Origin: Pontiellaceae bacterium
GTDB lineage: Bacteria; Verrucomicrobiota; Kiritimatiellia; Kiritimatiellales; Tichowtungiaceae
DNA length: 16,687 bases
Assembly: GCA_029934215.1 (NCBI GenBank)
Contig: JAOZMR010000029.1
Coordinates: 1 to 16,687 of the forward strand
Reading direction: 5' to 3'
Under the pieces are notes generated by a model that did not search any database, was not told the DNA's origin, and was given only the letters and a program-made list of their open reading frames with translations. Shown here piece after piece: positions 1-8,811 of the stretch. Every line of letters starts with the position of its first letter. The first letter of the stretch is position 1. The translations under genes and the position numbers were made by a program.

Positions 1-186
1 TGATAACGATGAATTGCCCCAAAGCATAGCGTTTTCAATGGGTCGCGGCACTAGGGGTTCTCAAGTCAACTACGGGCGCAAAAAGCCTCTAAAAAGCGCA
101 CATCCGAGAAGAGCCACAAAAGCGCTTAACCTACTCCCATTAGGGAACGGCCCAGCGAATGAATGCGGATTTTGATGTGCCGTTTT
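1..186. other. Intergenic left edge, no recognised gene
   Basis: This stretch lies downstream of the last gene of the minus-strand operon. I see no RNA gene or recognisable protein. After the stop of the kinase gene, the same minus-strand frame stays open for roughly 40 more codons before a TAG. It has no good start codon or ribosome site, so I do not call it a gene. The only structural signal is the weak inverted repeat listed separately. Confidence 0.5.
91..127 (-). terminator. Weak candidate terminator of the signalling operon
   Basis: On the minus strand, AAGCGC (122-127) can pair with GCGCTT (94-99) across a 22-nt loop, and the second arm runs into TTTTT (91-95). The position, about 60 nt past the last stop codon, suits a factor-independent terminator. 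The stem is only 6 bp and the loop is long, so this is a tentative call. Confidence 0.22.
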
Positions 187-2385
187 TTAGCAGTTCTTTG
201 TGCGTGGTAGATGTAGTTTAAAGGTGGTTCCTTCGCCTAGGTTGCTGGTGACTTCAATGCGTCCTTTGTTTTGTTTTATGATGCCGTAGACGGTGGATAG
301 ACCGAGCCCTGTTCCTTTCCCTATTTCTTTTGTGGTGAAAAATGGTTCGAAGGCTTTCTTGAGTGTTTCTTCTCCCATCCCGCATCCGGTGTCGTGTATG
401 CTGAGTAGTATGTGGTTGCCGGGTCGAGTCTCTGTTTTCATGCTTAGCGTTCCGCCGTCTGGCATGGCGTCGCGTGCGTTTATGCAGAGGTTCATCAGGA
501 CTTGTTGCATTTGTCCTTTGTCTACATAAATGGACCCGAGGTCTTTGCCAGCGGTGAATTCAAATTGTATGTTTTCTCCGATCATGTGCCGAATCATCTT
601 CCATGAGCTTTTGATCAGCTCGTTTATATCGAGTTCGATGGGTTCGATCACTTGTTGACGGCTGAAGGTGAGGAGTTGTTTAACAAGATTTGCCGCTTGT
701 TCTCCGGCTTTCCTGATTTGTGTGATGTTTTTGCCTGCCGCGTGTTCTGGGTGTAGTTTTTTTTGAGCCATTTCGGCGTATCCGTTGATGACGTGCATGA
801 GGTTGTTGAAGTCGTGCGCGATTCCAGCGACGAGCTGGCCTATGGATTGCATTTTTTGCGCCTGACGAAATTGTTCTTCCATGTTGAGATCTTCGGTTAT
901 GTCGCGTTTTGCCGCTACGTAGTTAACCGGTTCCCCTGCGATGTCGAATACGGGTGAGATCGTCGCGTCTTCGGTGTATAGCGTTCCGTTTTTCTTTTTG
1001 TTTATGAATCGTCCGCTCCATGTTTCGCCGTTCAAGAGGGTTTTCCACATTGTTTTGTAAAATGCCGTATCGTGCGTGCCGCTTTTTAGAATTCGTGGGT
1101 TTTTGCCGATGGCTTCGTTTACGGTGTAGCCGGTTGTTTTTTCAAAGGCTGGGTTTGCGTATTCGATGAGGCCTTGGGTGTTTGTTATGACGATTGTTTC
1201 TGCTGATTGTTCGATCGCGCTAAGGATGCTTTTTATGCGAAGACGCTCCTTTATTAGTGCGGCTGTTGCTTGTTTGCGCAGTGCTACAGCCCAGGCGATT
1301 CGCCAGAGTGCGAAGAATGTGGCGAGTGCCAGAAAAACGAGAAGCAGGGCAATGATTTGACGTTCTGCTTTTCGAGGCGCGTATAGTATTTTCGAGGGTA
1401 TAAATGATACGATTTTCCAGTGATATTCTTTTGCCTTCAGTGGCATGTTGCTGCGAGCAAATGCCTCACCTGCGCCTGTGCTCGACCGTTGTTCGTCCAG
1501 TAATGGATAGACGGTTCGGAAGGAGAAGAGCCCTTTTGGGGTTTCGAATTGCCCGGTTTCTTCCGCCTGAATTTTTTTCCAAGCCTCGGAAAATTTCACT
1601 GCAAAGGTTCGGTTTTTTCGGGTTTTATACATGAATCCCCATTCGTCGTCTGGAATGGGTCCGTTGAGCCAGTAGCCGTCTGTATTCAGAAGCATGGTTT
1701 GAGCGCCATCTGCCGGAGTCGCCTGGTCTGTGAATCGGTTGATTAGTGTGGCTCCGAAGTAGTTGAGTAGGACGATGCCGCGTTTTTCATGTTCCGGATA
1801 AAAGACGGGGGTAGCAAACCGGATCATCGGTTTGAGCGGTTGTTCGATTTCGCCGTGTTCGATGTTCAGATCTAATGGCGAAACAAAGACCTCGCCCTGG
1901 TTTAGGATGTATGCATCTTCGAAGTAGTAGCGTCCTTTTTTGTTCTGTAGACGTTCTTCGGTTTCGATGGTTGGGGTGCCATTATTGAAATTCACACGAA
2001 CGATTTCCATGCCGTGTTTGTCGAGTAAGCGGATTTGATCGTAAAGTTTTCGATGGGTCGAGAAGGATAGGAAATGTCTTTCTAGAGATGCAAGTGCGTC
2101 GGGGTCGATTTTCCCGTCCGTGCTCCATAATCGATCTTCTACGACCTCTTGACTCAGTATCGCCAGATCGGACGCGACACCAACAATGTCTGCATCGATG
2201 TTTATTGCCTGACTCAACACGATTTGCTTTTCTTTGCTGCGCACGACCGCAAGGTCTGCCTTCTCGCGAATCAACACAAGAGTTGTCGTTACCGCATAGA
2301 GAAGCGCGAACAGGGGCAGGAAGAGAAACAAAACACGCAGAAATAGAGTCGTTCCGCGCACGTTGGTTTCGTTTCTATTCTTCAT
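187..2385 (-). CDS. Membrane Cache-PAS sensor histidine kinase
   Basis: The 732-residue protein senses an extracellular signal and autophosphorylates a histidine. TM1 is near residues 14-38 and TM2 near 343-365. They bracket a double-Cache/LuxQ-like extracellular region with the family phrases RLLDKHGMEIVRVN (119-132), LQNKKGRYYF and FVSPLDLNIE. A PAS/PAC domain follows (about 385-500). The kinase core has the H-box GIAHDFNN with His524, the N-box with Asn636 (NLCINARDAMPDGG), the G1 box DTGCGM at Asp665 and the G2 box GTGLGLS (690-696). No receiver is present, so phosphate must pass to another protein, most simply the receivers encoded upstream. The gene overlaps the preceding one by 11 nt, and an AGGTG sits just before the ATG. 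The kinase core closely resembles that of the upstream neighbour, suggesting duplication. It is the last gene of the operon. The ligand is unknown. Confidence 0.92.
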   Translation of the reverse strand: MKNRNETNVRGTTLFLRVLFLFLPLFALLYAVTTTLVLIREKADLAVVRSKEKQIVLSQAINIDADIVGVASDLAILSQEVVEDRLWSTDGKIDPDALASLERHFLSFSTHRKLYDQIRLLDKHGMEIVRVNFNNGTPTIETEERLQNKKGRYYFEDAYILNQGEVFVSPLDLNIEHGEIEQPLKPMIRFATPVFYPEHEKRGIVLLNYFGATLINRFTDQATPADGAQTMLLNTDGYWLNGPIPDDEWGFMYKTRKNRTFAVKFSEAWKKIQAEETGQFETPKGLFSFRTVYPLLDEQRSSTGAGEAFARSNMPLKAKEYHWKIVSFIPSKILYAPRKAERQIIALLLVFLALATFFALWRIAWAVALRKQATAALIKERLRIKSILSAIEQSAETIVITNTQGLIEYANPAFEKTTGYTVNEAIGKNPRILKSGTHDTAFYKTMWKTLLNGETWSGRFINKKKNGTLYTEDATISPVFDIAGEPVNYVAAKRDITEDLNMEEQFRQAQKMQSIGQLVAGIAHDFNNLMHVINGYAEMAQKKLHPEHAAGKNITQIRKAGEQAANLVKQLLTFSRQQVIEPIELDINELIKSSWKMIRHMIGENIQFEFTAGKDLGSIYVDKGQMQQVLMNLCINARDAMPDGGTLSMKTETRPGNHILLSIHDTGCGMGEETLKKAFEPFFTTKEIGKGTGLGLSTVYGIIKQNKGRIEVTSNLGEGTTFKLHLPRTKNC
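1577..1591. repeat. One-mismatch palindrome copy in the Cache-PAS kinase gene
   Basis: TTCCAAGCCTCGGAA differs from TTCCAA-N3-TTGGAA at one base. On the coding strand it spans codons for Ser-Glu-Ala-Trp-Lys. Confidence 0.5.
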
Positions 2386-4411
2386 CCAGCACCTCGCGGA
2401 TTTTTGTGAGTAGTTCGCCTGACCGATAGGGTTTGCTCAGGAGGTGTGCGCCCTGCTTTTTAATGAAGTCGTTATGCCCAGCATTTGGGCTGTATCCGCT
2501 GACGAATAGGTGACGAGTTTGTGGCTTTATCATGAGGATTTTTTTCATGGCGTCTTTCCCGCCCATCCGAGGCATCACGACATCCATTATCACGCCATCG
2601 ATCTCGTCGGCGTGTTCTTGAAAAATCAGAACCGCTTCTTCGCCATTGGTTGCGGATAAAACTTCGTAACCAGCCGATTCCAAAAATTCTTTTGATAGGT
2701 CTAGGATCATTGCATCGTCTTCAACAACCAAAAGTGTTTCCACGCCGCCTTCTACGGATTTTTGGTTTTCTTCTGTTGAAGTTGCATGTTGCGTCGAATG
2801 CGCTGTGGAAACGGGCAGGTATATGTTGAATTCGGTTCCTTTGTCCGGCTCACTGGTTACATTGATATGCCCGTTGTTTTGTTTTAGAACTCCGTAGACG
2901 GTTGAAAGACCAAGCCCTGTTCCATTTCTCTCATTTTTAGTGGTAAAAAATGGTTCAAATATTTTTTTGCATGTTTCTGGCTCCATCCCGCAGCCGGTGT
3001 CACGAACGCGGAGTAAAACGTAGTCGCCTGGCTTAGCCCATGCGTATTTCTTTAGATCAGCTGTTCCAATTGTGATGCTCTCTGTTTGCATGGTTAGCAC
3101 GCCTCCGTCGGGCATTGCGTCGCGTGCATTCACACAGAGATTTACCAGGACCTGATGTACGTGCCCTTTATCTGCAAAGACCACCCCTGCCGCTTTGTCT
3201 TCGATGAACTCGAATTCGACGTGTTCTCCGATCACGGGTCGAAGCATTTTCTGGAAGGTTTGAATCTCCTCGTTTAAATTGAAGCCCTCTTTCTTGATTA
3301 CCTGTTGACGACTGAAGGCAAGGAGTTGTTGAATCAGTTTGTTTGCCCGCCCGCCGGCGGTTGCGATTTCATCGATGCTTACGCTGGGGTCTTTTTGGGA
3401 GGCGATTTGCGAACGAGCGATGTCGGCGTAGCCGTTGATGATCTGCAAGAGGTTGTTGAAATCGTGAGCAACGCCCGCGACGAGTTGGCCGATCGAGTGC
3501 ATTTTCTGCACCTGAAGGAATTGTTCTTCTTTCTGTTTTCGATCTGTTATGTTGTTCGAGTAGATGCAAATATACTCCTTTTCTTTAAAACTGAGAATGT
3601 TAACAGTCACTTCGACAGGAAACGTTTCTCCATTTTGCATCTGATACACCGACTCAAAGCGCATTTCCTTTTGTTCGTCGAGTTCTTTCCAAACATTGGA
3701 CCAGTTTTCTGGATAAAATGTTGAGTCGATGTCGTAAACGGAGAGCTTCAGCAGTTCCTCTTCTGTATAGCCAAGGTTTTCGCATGCGGCGATGTTCACA
3801 TAGGAGAACGAGGCATCTGGATTGACCCAAAAAACAGCGTTGACCGAGTGGTCGAGCGAGAACTGAAACATCTCGATTTTTTCTTTCGCAAGAAGCGCAT
3901 CGTCCCTCATTTCCAAAGCGGTCTGGCGAGATTCTTGGAGTTCTGCGGTTCGTTTCGATACGATTTGTTCGAGAGAATCGCGATGCTGTTGCAGTTCGTT
4001 GCGGGTGCGATCCATTTCGAGCAACACTCTCACCTTGCTTAGGAGGATTTTTGGGACATAGGGTTTTAGTAAATAATCGATGGCTCCGACATCGTATCCT
4101 CGGAAAACGTGCTCTTCATCTGGGTATTCTGCTGTGACAAAAATGATCGGAATGTTTTTTGTCTGCCGGTCTCCCTGAAGATGCTTCGCCACTTCGTAGC
4201 CGTCCATGCCAGGCATGCGCACGTCGAGGAGAATCAGAGAAAATTCATGTGTCAACACCTCTGCCAAAGCGGAATTTCCGCAATCGGCCTGTACGACGTC
4301 TGCATCGATGTTTTTAAGAATTTTTTCGAGAGCAAAAAGGTTGGCTTCCTTATCGTCAACAATCAGAATTTTCTGGCGTGCTAGTTTTTCATCTTCGTTG
4401 CTGTTGTTCAT
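2375..4411 (-). CDS. Receiver-PAS-histidine kinase-receiver hybrid protein
   Basis: This is a soluble 678-residue protein with no membrane segment. An N-terminal receiver has the acidic pair Asp19/Asp20, phosphoacceptor Asp63 (LLDVRMPGMDGYE) and Lys116. A short coiled coil (about 130-180) leads to a PAS domain (about 180-290). The kinase core has H-box His316 (GVAHDFNN), N-box Asn428, DTGCGM at Asp471 and GTGLGLS (497-503). A C-terminal receiver carries Asp610 (VIMDVVMPRMGG), Ser638 and Lys660. With a receiver at each end, it can take phosphate from another kinase and also relay its own. It shares a 4-nt ATGA overlap with the stop of cheR, so translation is probably coupled. The family often acts beside multi-receiver hybrid kinases, as here. 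The PAS ligand cannot be inferred. Confidence 0.92.
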   Translation of the reverse strand: MNNSNEDEKLARQKILIVDDKEANLFALEKILKNIDADVVQADCGNSALAEVLTHEFSLILLDVRMPGMDGYEVAKHLQGDRQTKNIPIIFVTAEYPDEEHVFRGYDVGAIDYLLKPYVPKILLSKVRVLLEMDRTRNELQQHRDSLEQIVSKRTAELQESRQTALEMRDDALLAKEKIEMFQFSLDHSVNAVFWVNPDASFSYVNIAACENLGYTEEELLKLSVYDIDSTFYPENWSNVWKELDEQKEMRFESVYQMQNGETFPVEVTVNILSFKEKEYICIYSNNITDRKQKEEQFLQVQKMHSIGQLVAGVAHDFNNLLQIINGYADIARSQIASQKDPSVSIDEIATAGGRANKLIQQLLAFSRQQVIKKEGFNLNEEIQTFQKMLRPVIGEHVEFEFIEDKAAGVVFADKGHVHQVLVNLCVNARDAMPDGGVLTMQTESITIGTADLKKYAWAKPGDYVLLRVRDTGCGMEPETCKKIFEPFFTTKNERNGTGLGLSTVYGVLKQNNGHINVTSEPDKGTEFNIYLPVSTAHSTQHATSTEENQKSVEGGVETLLVVEDDAMILDLSKEFLESAGYEVLSATNGEEAVLIFQEHADEIDGVIMDVVMPRMGGKDAMKKILMIKPQTRHLFVSGYSPNAGHNDFIKKQGAHLLSKPYRSGELLTKIREVLDEE
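3687..3701. repeat. One-mismatch palindrome copy in the receiver-PAS-kinase gene
   Basis: TTCCAAACATTGGAC differs only in its last base. Its first 14 bases equal the perfect copy at 13007 in the unrelated ligase gene. Confidence 0.5.
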
Positions 4412-5232
4412 GAGTATTTCCTTCTGTAGATTTTTGCCTTATCGTCGATGCACTCGAATTTTTCAGATGATGTTGAAAATGTTGGCGTTTCTTTGGTTCC
4501 CAAACAGAGGAACCCGCCGCGCGCCAAGCTGTCGCTAAAAAGTTTAAAAACCCGATTTTGCAATTCGCGGTTGAAATAGATGAGCACATTGCGGCAAAGG
4601 ATCAGGTTCATTTCGCCAAAGACGCCGTCGGCGACGAGGTTGTAGTTTGCAAATGTCATGTTTTCACGAAGTGAACGGTCGATGGCAACCGAATGGTTGT
4701 TTGCTTTGTAGTATTCCGAAAACGACCGTGTTCCTACGCCCGCCATATAATTCCTTGTGGCATTTTGTACGCAGTCGATGGAATAAATCCCCTGCTTCGC
4801 CCGTTGCAGGGCTTCGTCGTTGAAGTCGGTTACAAAAATGGTCGACCGCTCATAAAGCCCTGCCTCTTTCAGAACGATCGCGAGGGAGTATGCTTCTTCC
4901 CCCGTTGCACAGCCCGCGTGCCATATTTTGATGAATGGATGGGTTTCGAGATGTGGTATCACCTTTTTCCGAAGGTTGGAATAAACAAAAGGATCGCGAA
5001 ACATTTCTGTGACGGTGATCGAAAAGTCTCGGACCAGCATCGTGAAAAATTTTTCATCTAGCAGCAGTCTATCCGCCATTTCCAGAATGGTTCGGCATCC
5101 AGATTTCGGCAGGAACTGCCGAATCCGCCGTTCGATAGATGCGCGAGCATAATCCCGAAAGTCGTACCCGTACTTTTTGAAGATCGCCTCAAGCAATAGA
5201 TCTATTTCTGTTTTTTCTTTTTTTCGGTTCAT
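4408..5232 (-). CDS. cheR: CheR-type protein-glutamate O-methyltransferase
   Basis: The 274-residue protein is of normal CheR length. It transfers methyl groups from S-adenosylmethionine to glutamate side chains, classically in chemoreceptors. The N-terminal helical CheR domain ends in the family phrase SITVTEMFRDP (71-81). The SAM-binding motif is HAGCATGEEAYSLA (105-118), the acidic residue is in VTDFNDE (134-140), and CRNVLIYF lies at 213-220. The tail after 240 is the typical FLCLGTKE strand. The start ATG overlaps the TAA of the hybrid kinase by one base (TAATG) and the stop overlaps the next ATG, so it sits inside a translationally coupled run. There is no CheB methylesterase and no canonical methyl-accepting protein in the window, so its substrate is uncertain. 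The family call is firm; the role in chemotaxis is not. Confidence 0.93.
   Translation of the reverse strand: MNRKKEKTEIDLLLEAIFKKYGYDFRDYARASIERRIRQFLPKSGCRTILEMADRLLLDEKFFTMLVRDFSITVTEMFRDPFVYSNLRKKVIPHLETHPFIKIWHAGCATGEEAYSLAIVLKEAGLYERSTIFVTDFNDEALQRAKQGIYSIDCVQNATRNYMAGVGTRSFSEYYKANNHSVAIDRSLRENMTFANYNLVADGVFGEMNLILCRNVLIYFNRELQNRVFKLFSDSLARGGFLCLGTKETPTFSTSSEKFECIDDKAKIYRRKYS
4967..4981. repeat. One-mismatch palindrome copy in cheR
   Basis: TTCCGAAGGTTGGAA differs from the consensus at one base. Confidence 0.5.
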
Positions 5233-8200
5233 TAACGATACATCCAGACTCTCATCATCGAAAGCAGGCGCTCCATATCGATCGGTTTCGACAAGTAATC
5301 ATTGGCTCCGGCGTCGATGCATTTCTGGCGATCGGTTTTCATCGCCTTCGCAGTTAGAGCAATGATCGGAAGTTTCTCGAAGCGTCTTTGCTTCCGAATG
5401 CGGATCATGGTTTCGTACCCATCCAACACAGGCATCATGATGTCCATGAGCACCAATTCAATATCAGGATTCTTATCGAGCGCCTCCAGCGCCTTTTCTC
5501 CGTTCTGCACTTTGATGGGTTGAATTCCTTTTGCCGACAACGCATTAGAGAGCGCGAAGAGATTGCGCATGTCGTCGTCGACAATCAGAACCGTTTTGTC
5601 TTTAAACATGAGGTCTGTGTTGTGGAGGTTCGCAATCATCTGGCATTTCTTCGGCGGCATTTTTTCAACGATTCGGTGCAAGAAAAGGGAGACCTCATCA
5701 AATAGACGCTCCTGCGAGCGCACCCCTTTCACAATGATCGATTCGGAGTAGCCTTTCAACGTTTCCTCATCCTCTCGTGTGAGTTCGCGCCCCGTGTAAA
5801 CAATCACGGGAGGCAATGTGATTGCTGGGTTGTTTTTCGCAAGGTCAAGAAGCTCAAAGCCGCTCATATCCGCCAAGTTCAGATCCAATATGAAACAGTC
5901 GTATTTTTCAGAAGTCAGTTTTTCTAGCGCATCTTTTCCGGTTGTGACACCGGTTCCACGAACGTCCCCGCCGCCAACCAGTTTCAGGATGGCACTGCGC
6001 ATGGCGTCATCATCTTCAACCACCAACAAGTCCTTCATCGTCCGTTGTAGGACATCCTCGATCTGTTCGAATGCCGTTTGAAGATCTTCCTTTTCGAGCG
6101 GTTTTTTCAGGAACCCGATTGCGCCATTGTGGTGCACGCTTTGCGATGGGTCATCCGCCGACATGATGTGAACTGGGATGTGGCGCGTTTTGATGTTCTC
6201 TTTGATTTGGCTCAACACAGACCATCCATCCATGCAGGGCAGATTGATATCCAGAATCACGGCGCTCGGCAGATATTTCCCAACCAAAACAAGCCCCTCC
6301 TCGCCGCTGGATGCCACGAGACCTTTCAGCCCTTTGTCATGACAGTGTTTAAGAAGTGTTTTGGCAAAAACGGGATCATCTTCAACGATCAGTATGTCGA
6401 AATTTTTCCCATCCAAGCAGTCGCGATCATCCGGCACAACCCCAAACGCTGGAGGCGCAGGCAGATTCGGGGTCGTTTTTTTAGAGGCTTGTGGCACGGG
6501 TTTATTTGGTTCGGATGTTTCGTTCGCAACGCTTAAAGGGAGATGCACACTAAAGACCGCCCCCTGCCCCTCTTCGCTTTGCAGATGAATGCTTCCACCC
6601 AAGATGTGCGCTAGTTCTTTTGAGATTGAGAGCCCGAGTCCAGTCCCGCCATACTTCCGCGCTGTGCCTCCGTCCGCTTGTTGGAAGGCCTCAAAAATAA
6701 GGTTTTGTTTCTCGGCGGGGATACCCACGCCGGTGTCTTTCACCGCGATGCACAGACCGGGCTCCCCGTTGCTGAATGTAACGGTCACCCCGCCATTTTC
6801 GGTGAATTTTACGGAGTTTGAGATGAAATTTTTCAGGATTTGTTCGATCCGTTTCTGATCGCTGGTGATCTTCGTCGGGGCATCGGCGTTGATCTGAATA
6901 TCAAGACGAATCCCTTTTTTATCGAAAACATGCTGAAAACCCCGTTGAATCTCCTCCGCAATTGCTTTAACCGAAATTGGTTTTACATCGAGATTCACTT
7001 TGCCCGCTTCGATTTTTGCGAGGTCCAATATCTCGTTAATGAGCGAAAGGAGATCTTTTCCGCAACCATAAATCACCTTTGCGGAATCAATCTGCTCGGC
7101 GGTCAAATTTCCGTCACCATTTTCCACAAGCAAATCGGAGAGAATCAGTAAACTATTGAGCGGCGTACGAAGCTCGTGGGACATATTGGCAAGAAACTCA
7201 GATTTGTATTTGCTGGTGCGTTCCAGCTCTGCGGCTTTTATTTTGAGTTCTTCTTCGGACTGTTTTAGCGAGCGAGACTGTGCCTCCAGCCCATCATTTG
7301 CCGTACGCAAACCCTCCTTTTGCAATTGCAGTTCCTCGGTGAGCACCTGAGAATTCTCAAGAGCCCTCCCAAGCAAGCTTCGGCTTTGAGCACTCTCAAG
7401 AGCCAGTCCCAGCGCATCGCACGCACTGGACAAATAGTCGAGTTGCTGAACCGACAGCTCTTGCAGGATGCCAATTTCGATCACACCTTTAACACGTCCG
7501 TCGTGGAGAAACGGAGTTACGCAAACGAAGCGAGGCGTGCATTCCCCCATCTGAGTCGTAATCTTAATGTAATCTTCTGGAACATTCCGAAGAAGGATCT
7601 GCGTCTTCTCGCGGGCTGCCTGCCCAACCAATCCCTCGCCTGGTTTGAAAGCGTTGGATAAATTCTTGCGGGATGAAAATGCGTAGCTCCCGAACAGACT
7701 CAAAACTCCATCCTCCTCGGCAATATAAAACGCGCCGATCTGCGCTTCGAGGGTTGTAGAAATCTCTGTAATGACATTTGACGCGAGCGTCTCCGCATCC
7801 GGATCCCCGCGAAGCGTGTCATGCAGGCGGGAAAGCCCCGACTTCAACCAGTCCTGTTTCTGAAGTTGTTTTTTGTTCTCACGCAGAGCGGTTGTCATCA
7901 CACGTAGCGCCCCACCCAGCTCATCGTGTTCATGACGCTGCGGGATATCCAGCGAGTAGTCTCCCTTCGCAACCGCCAAAGCCAGCTGGGTCTGCGTTCG
8001 GATTGTTTCATCATCTGCCAACCGATACGCAACCATCGCCAAACCAAACGGAAGAATATACCCAACAACCCGAATCCCATGCCAAAACCACCAACCAGCC
8101 TCCCAAATATTTGACGAGCGGAAAAGAAGCCCCGACATTCCAAACAACATACAGAGGAATAGAAAAACCAGATCCTCCAACTCTTTTTTTCGATGATACA

Positions 8201-8810
8201 CCACAGCAAACGCCAGTCCGCCCAGAACAGTCAAAACACCCGCAGAAAAATTGATCACTGACGCGACGGGAGAAAAGCCAGAGTCCTGTAACATGACAGG
8301 AATCCACTCGGGATAGCGCATCGAAAGCCCGCTGACCAGAAGGGTCGCCGCCAGAACAATCATCGCGAAGGAAACCGCTTTAAAGCGAGTCAACGAGCGC
8401 TCCGGCATCCAAACGGAAACAAAGAAAACTCCGCCCGCCAGATTAGCGATGCTATGCAGCCACACAAACGCTTCAGAAGCAGGAACACAGCTATGAGCAA
8501 AATCGAATATCGCCATAGAAGTCAAGGCGCAAACGATACTGAGCCTCCGAGATGCACACCGTTTTTTCTGCGAAAAAAGAACCACAAACGCCAGCACCAG
8601 CCCGACGGTCGAACCCACAACCTCGACCGTTGAATGAACGGGCATGGAAACCCAGCTCCACTCTGGCAGAATCGCTCCGAGAATAACGGTGCCCGCGATG
8701 GGAACAACAACCCCCAGAATCAGTGTCGCGAACAGAAACCAACGGCTATTCCGCTGAAGACGAGAATGATTGACCCGAGAAATCGAGATGTCTGACGTTG
8801 TTGCATCCAT
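5232..8810 (-). CDS. MASE3-like/HAMP/GAF hybrid histidine kinase with three receivers
   Basis: I choose the ATG at 8810, one base after the upstream stop. This gives 1192 residues starting with a short soluble tail and then TM1; the frame is open further upstream but that part overlaps the preceding gene. Residues about 24-262 form a seven- or eight-helix membrane sensor with His59/Glu63, Asp103/His106 and His244 placed as in MASE3 domains. A HAMP-like linker (about 262-315), a GAF domain (about 325-475) and a coiled coil (475-535) follow. The kinase core has His545 (NMSHELRTPLN), Asn665, Asp692 (DTGVGIP) and GGTGLGLS (721-728). A Pro-rich linker leads to receivers with Asp854, Asp976 and Asp1123. 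The second receiver has Lys1028 followed by Gly instead of the usual Lys-Pro. It is the hub of the operon and is probably fed by several inputs. Confidence 0.92.
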   Translation of the reverse strand: MDATTSDISISRVNHSRLQRNSRWFLFATLILGVVVPIAGTVILGAILPEWSWVSMPVHSTVEVVGSTVGLVLAFVVLFSQKKRCASRRLSIVCALTSMAIFDFAHSCVPASEAFVWLHSIANLAGGVFFVSVWMPERSLTRFKAVSFAMIVLAATLLVSGLSMRYPEWIPVMLQDSGFSPVASVINFSAGVLTVLGGLAFAVVYHRKKELEDLVFLFLCMLFGMSGLLFRSSNIWEAGWWFWHGIRVVGYILPFGLAMVAYRLADDETIRTQTQLALAVAKGDYSLDIPQRHEHDELGGALRVMTTALRENKKQLQKQDWLKSGLSRLHDTLRGDPDAETLASNVITEISTTLEAQIGAFYIAEEDGVLSLFGSYAFSSRKNLSNAFKPGEGLVGQAAREKTQILLRNVPEDYIKITTQMGECTPRFVCVTPFLHDGRVKGVIEIGILQELSVQQLDYLSSACDALGLALESAQSRSLLGRALENSQVLTEELQLQKEGLRTANDGLEAQSRSLKQSEEELKIKAAELERTSKYKSEFLANMSHELRTPLNSLLILSDLLVENGDGNLTAEQIDSAKVIYGCGKDLLSLINEILDLAKIEAGKVNLDVKPISVKAIAEEIQRGFQHVFDKKGIRLDIQINADAPTKITSDQKRIEQILKNFISNSVKFTENGGVTVTFSNGEPGLCIAVKDTGVGIPAEKQNLIFEAFQQADGGTARKYGGTGLGLSISKELAHILGGSIHLQSEEGQGAVFSVHLPLSVANETSEPNKPVPQASKKTTPNLPAPPAFGVVPDDRDCLDGKNFDILIVEDDPVFAKTLLKHCHDKGLKGLVASSGEEGLVLVGKYLPSAVILDINLPCMDGWSVLSQIKENIKTRHIPVHIMSADDPSQSVHHNGAIGFLKKPLEKEDLQTAFEQIEDVLQRTMKDLLVVEDDDAMRSAILKLVGGGDVRGTGVTTGKDALEKLTSEKYDCFILDLNLADMSGFELLDLAKNNPAITLPPVIVYTGRELTREDEETLKGYSESIIVKGVRSQERLFDEVSLFLHRIVEKMPPKKCQMIANLHNTDLMFKDKTVLIVDDDMRNLFALSNALSAKGIQPIKVQNGEKALEALDKNPDIELVLMDIMMPVLDGYETMIRIRKQRRFEKLPIIALTAKAMKTDRQKCIDAGANDYLSKPIDMERLLSMMRVWMYR

Positions 8811-8811
8811 A

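Noticed and set aside
1..186. Edge of an insertion sequence or small gene after the last kinase
   Set aside because: The open frame continuing after the kinase stop has no start, ribosome site or recognisable protein similarity, and no terminal inverted repeat or target duplication can be seen.
4400..6000. A dif/XerCD site at the skew switch
   Set aside because: No 28-bp sequence with two XerC/D-like arms was found by eye there or elsewhere in the window, so terminus status rests on skew alone.
7778..8254. Long plus-strand open frame opposite the hybrid kinase membrane region
   Set aside because: It has no recognisable family, a Pro/Thr-rich composition typical of an antisense reading, and lies wholly inside a well-supported gene.
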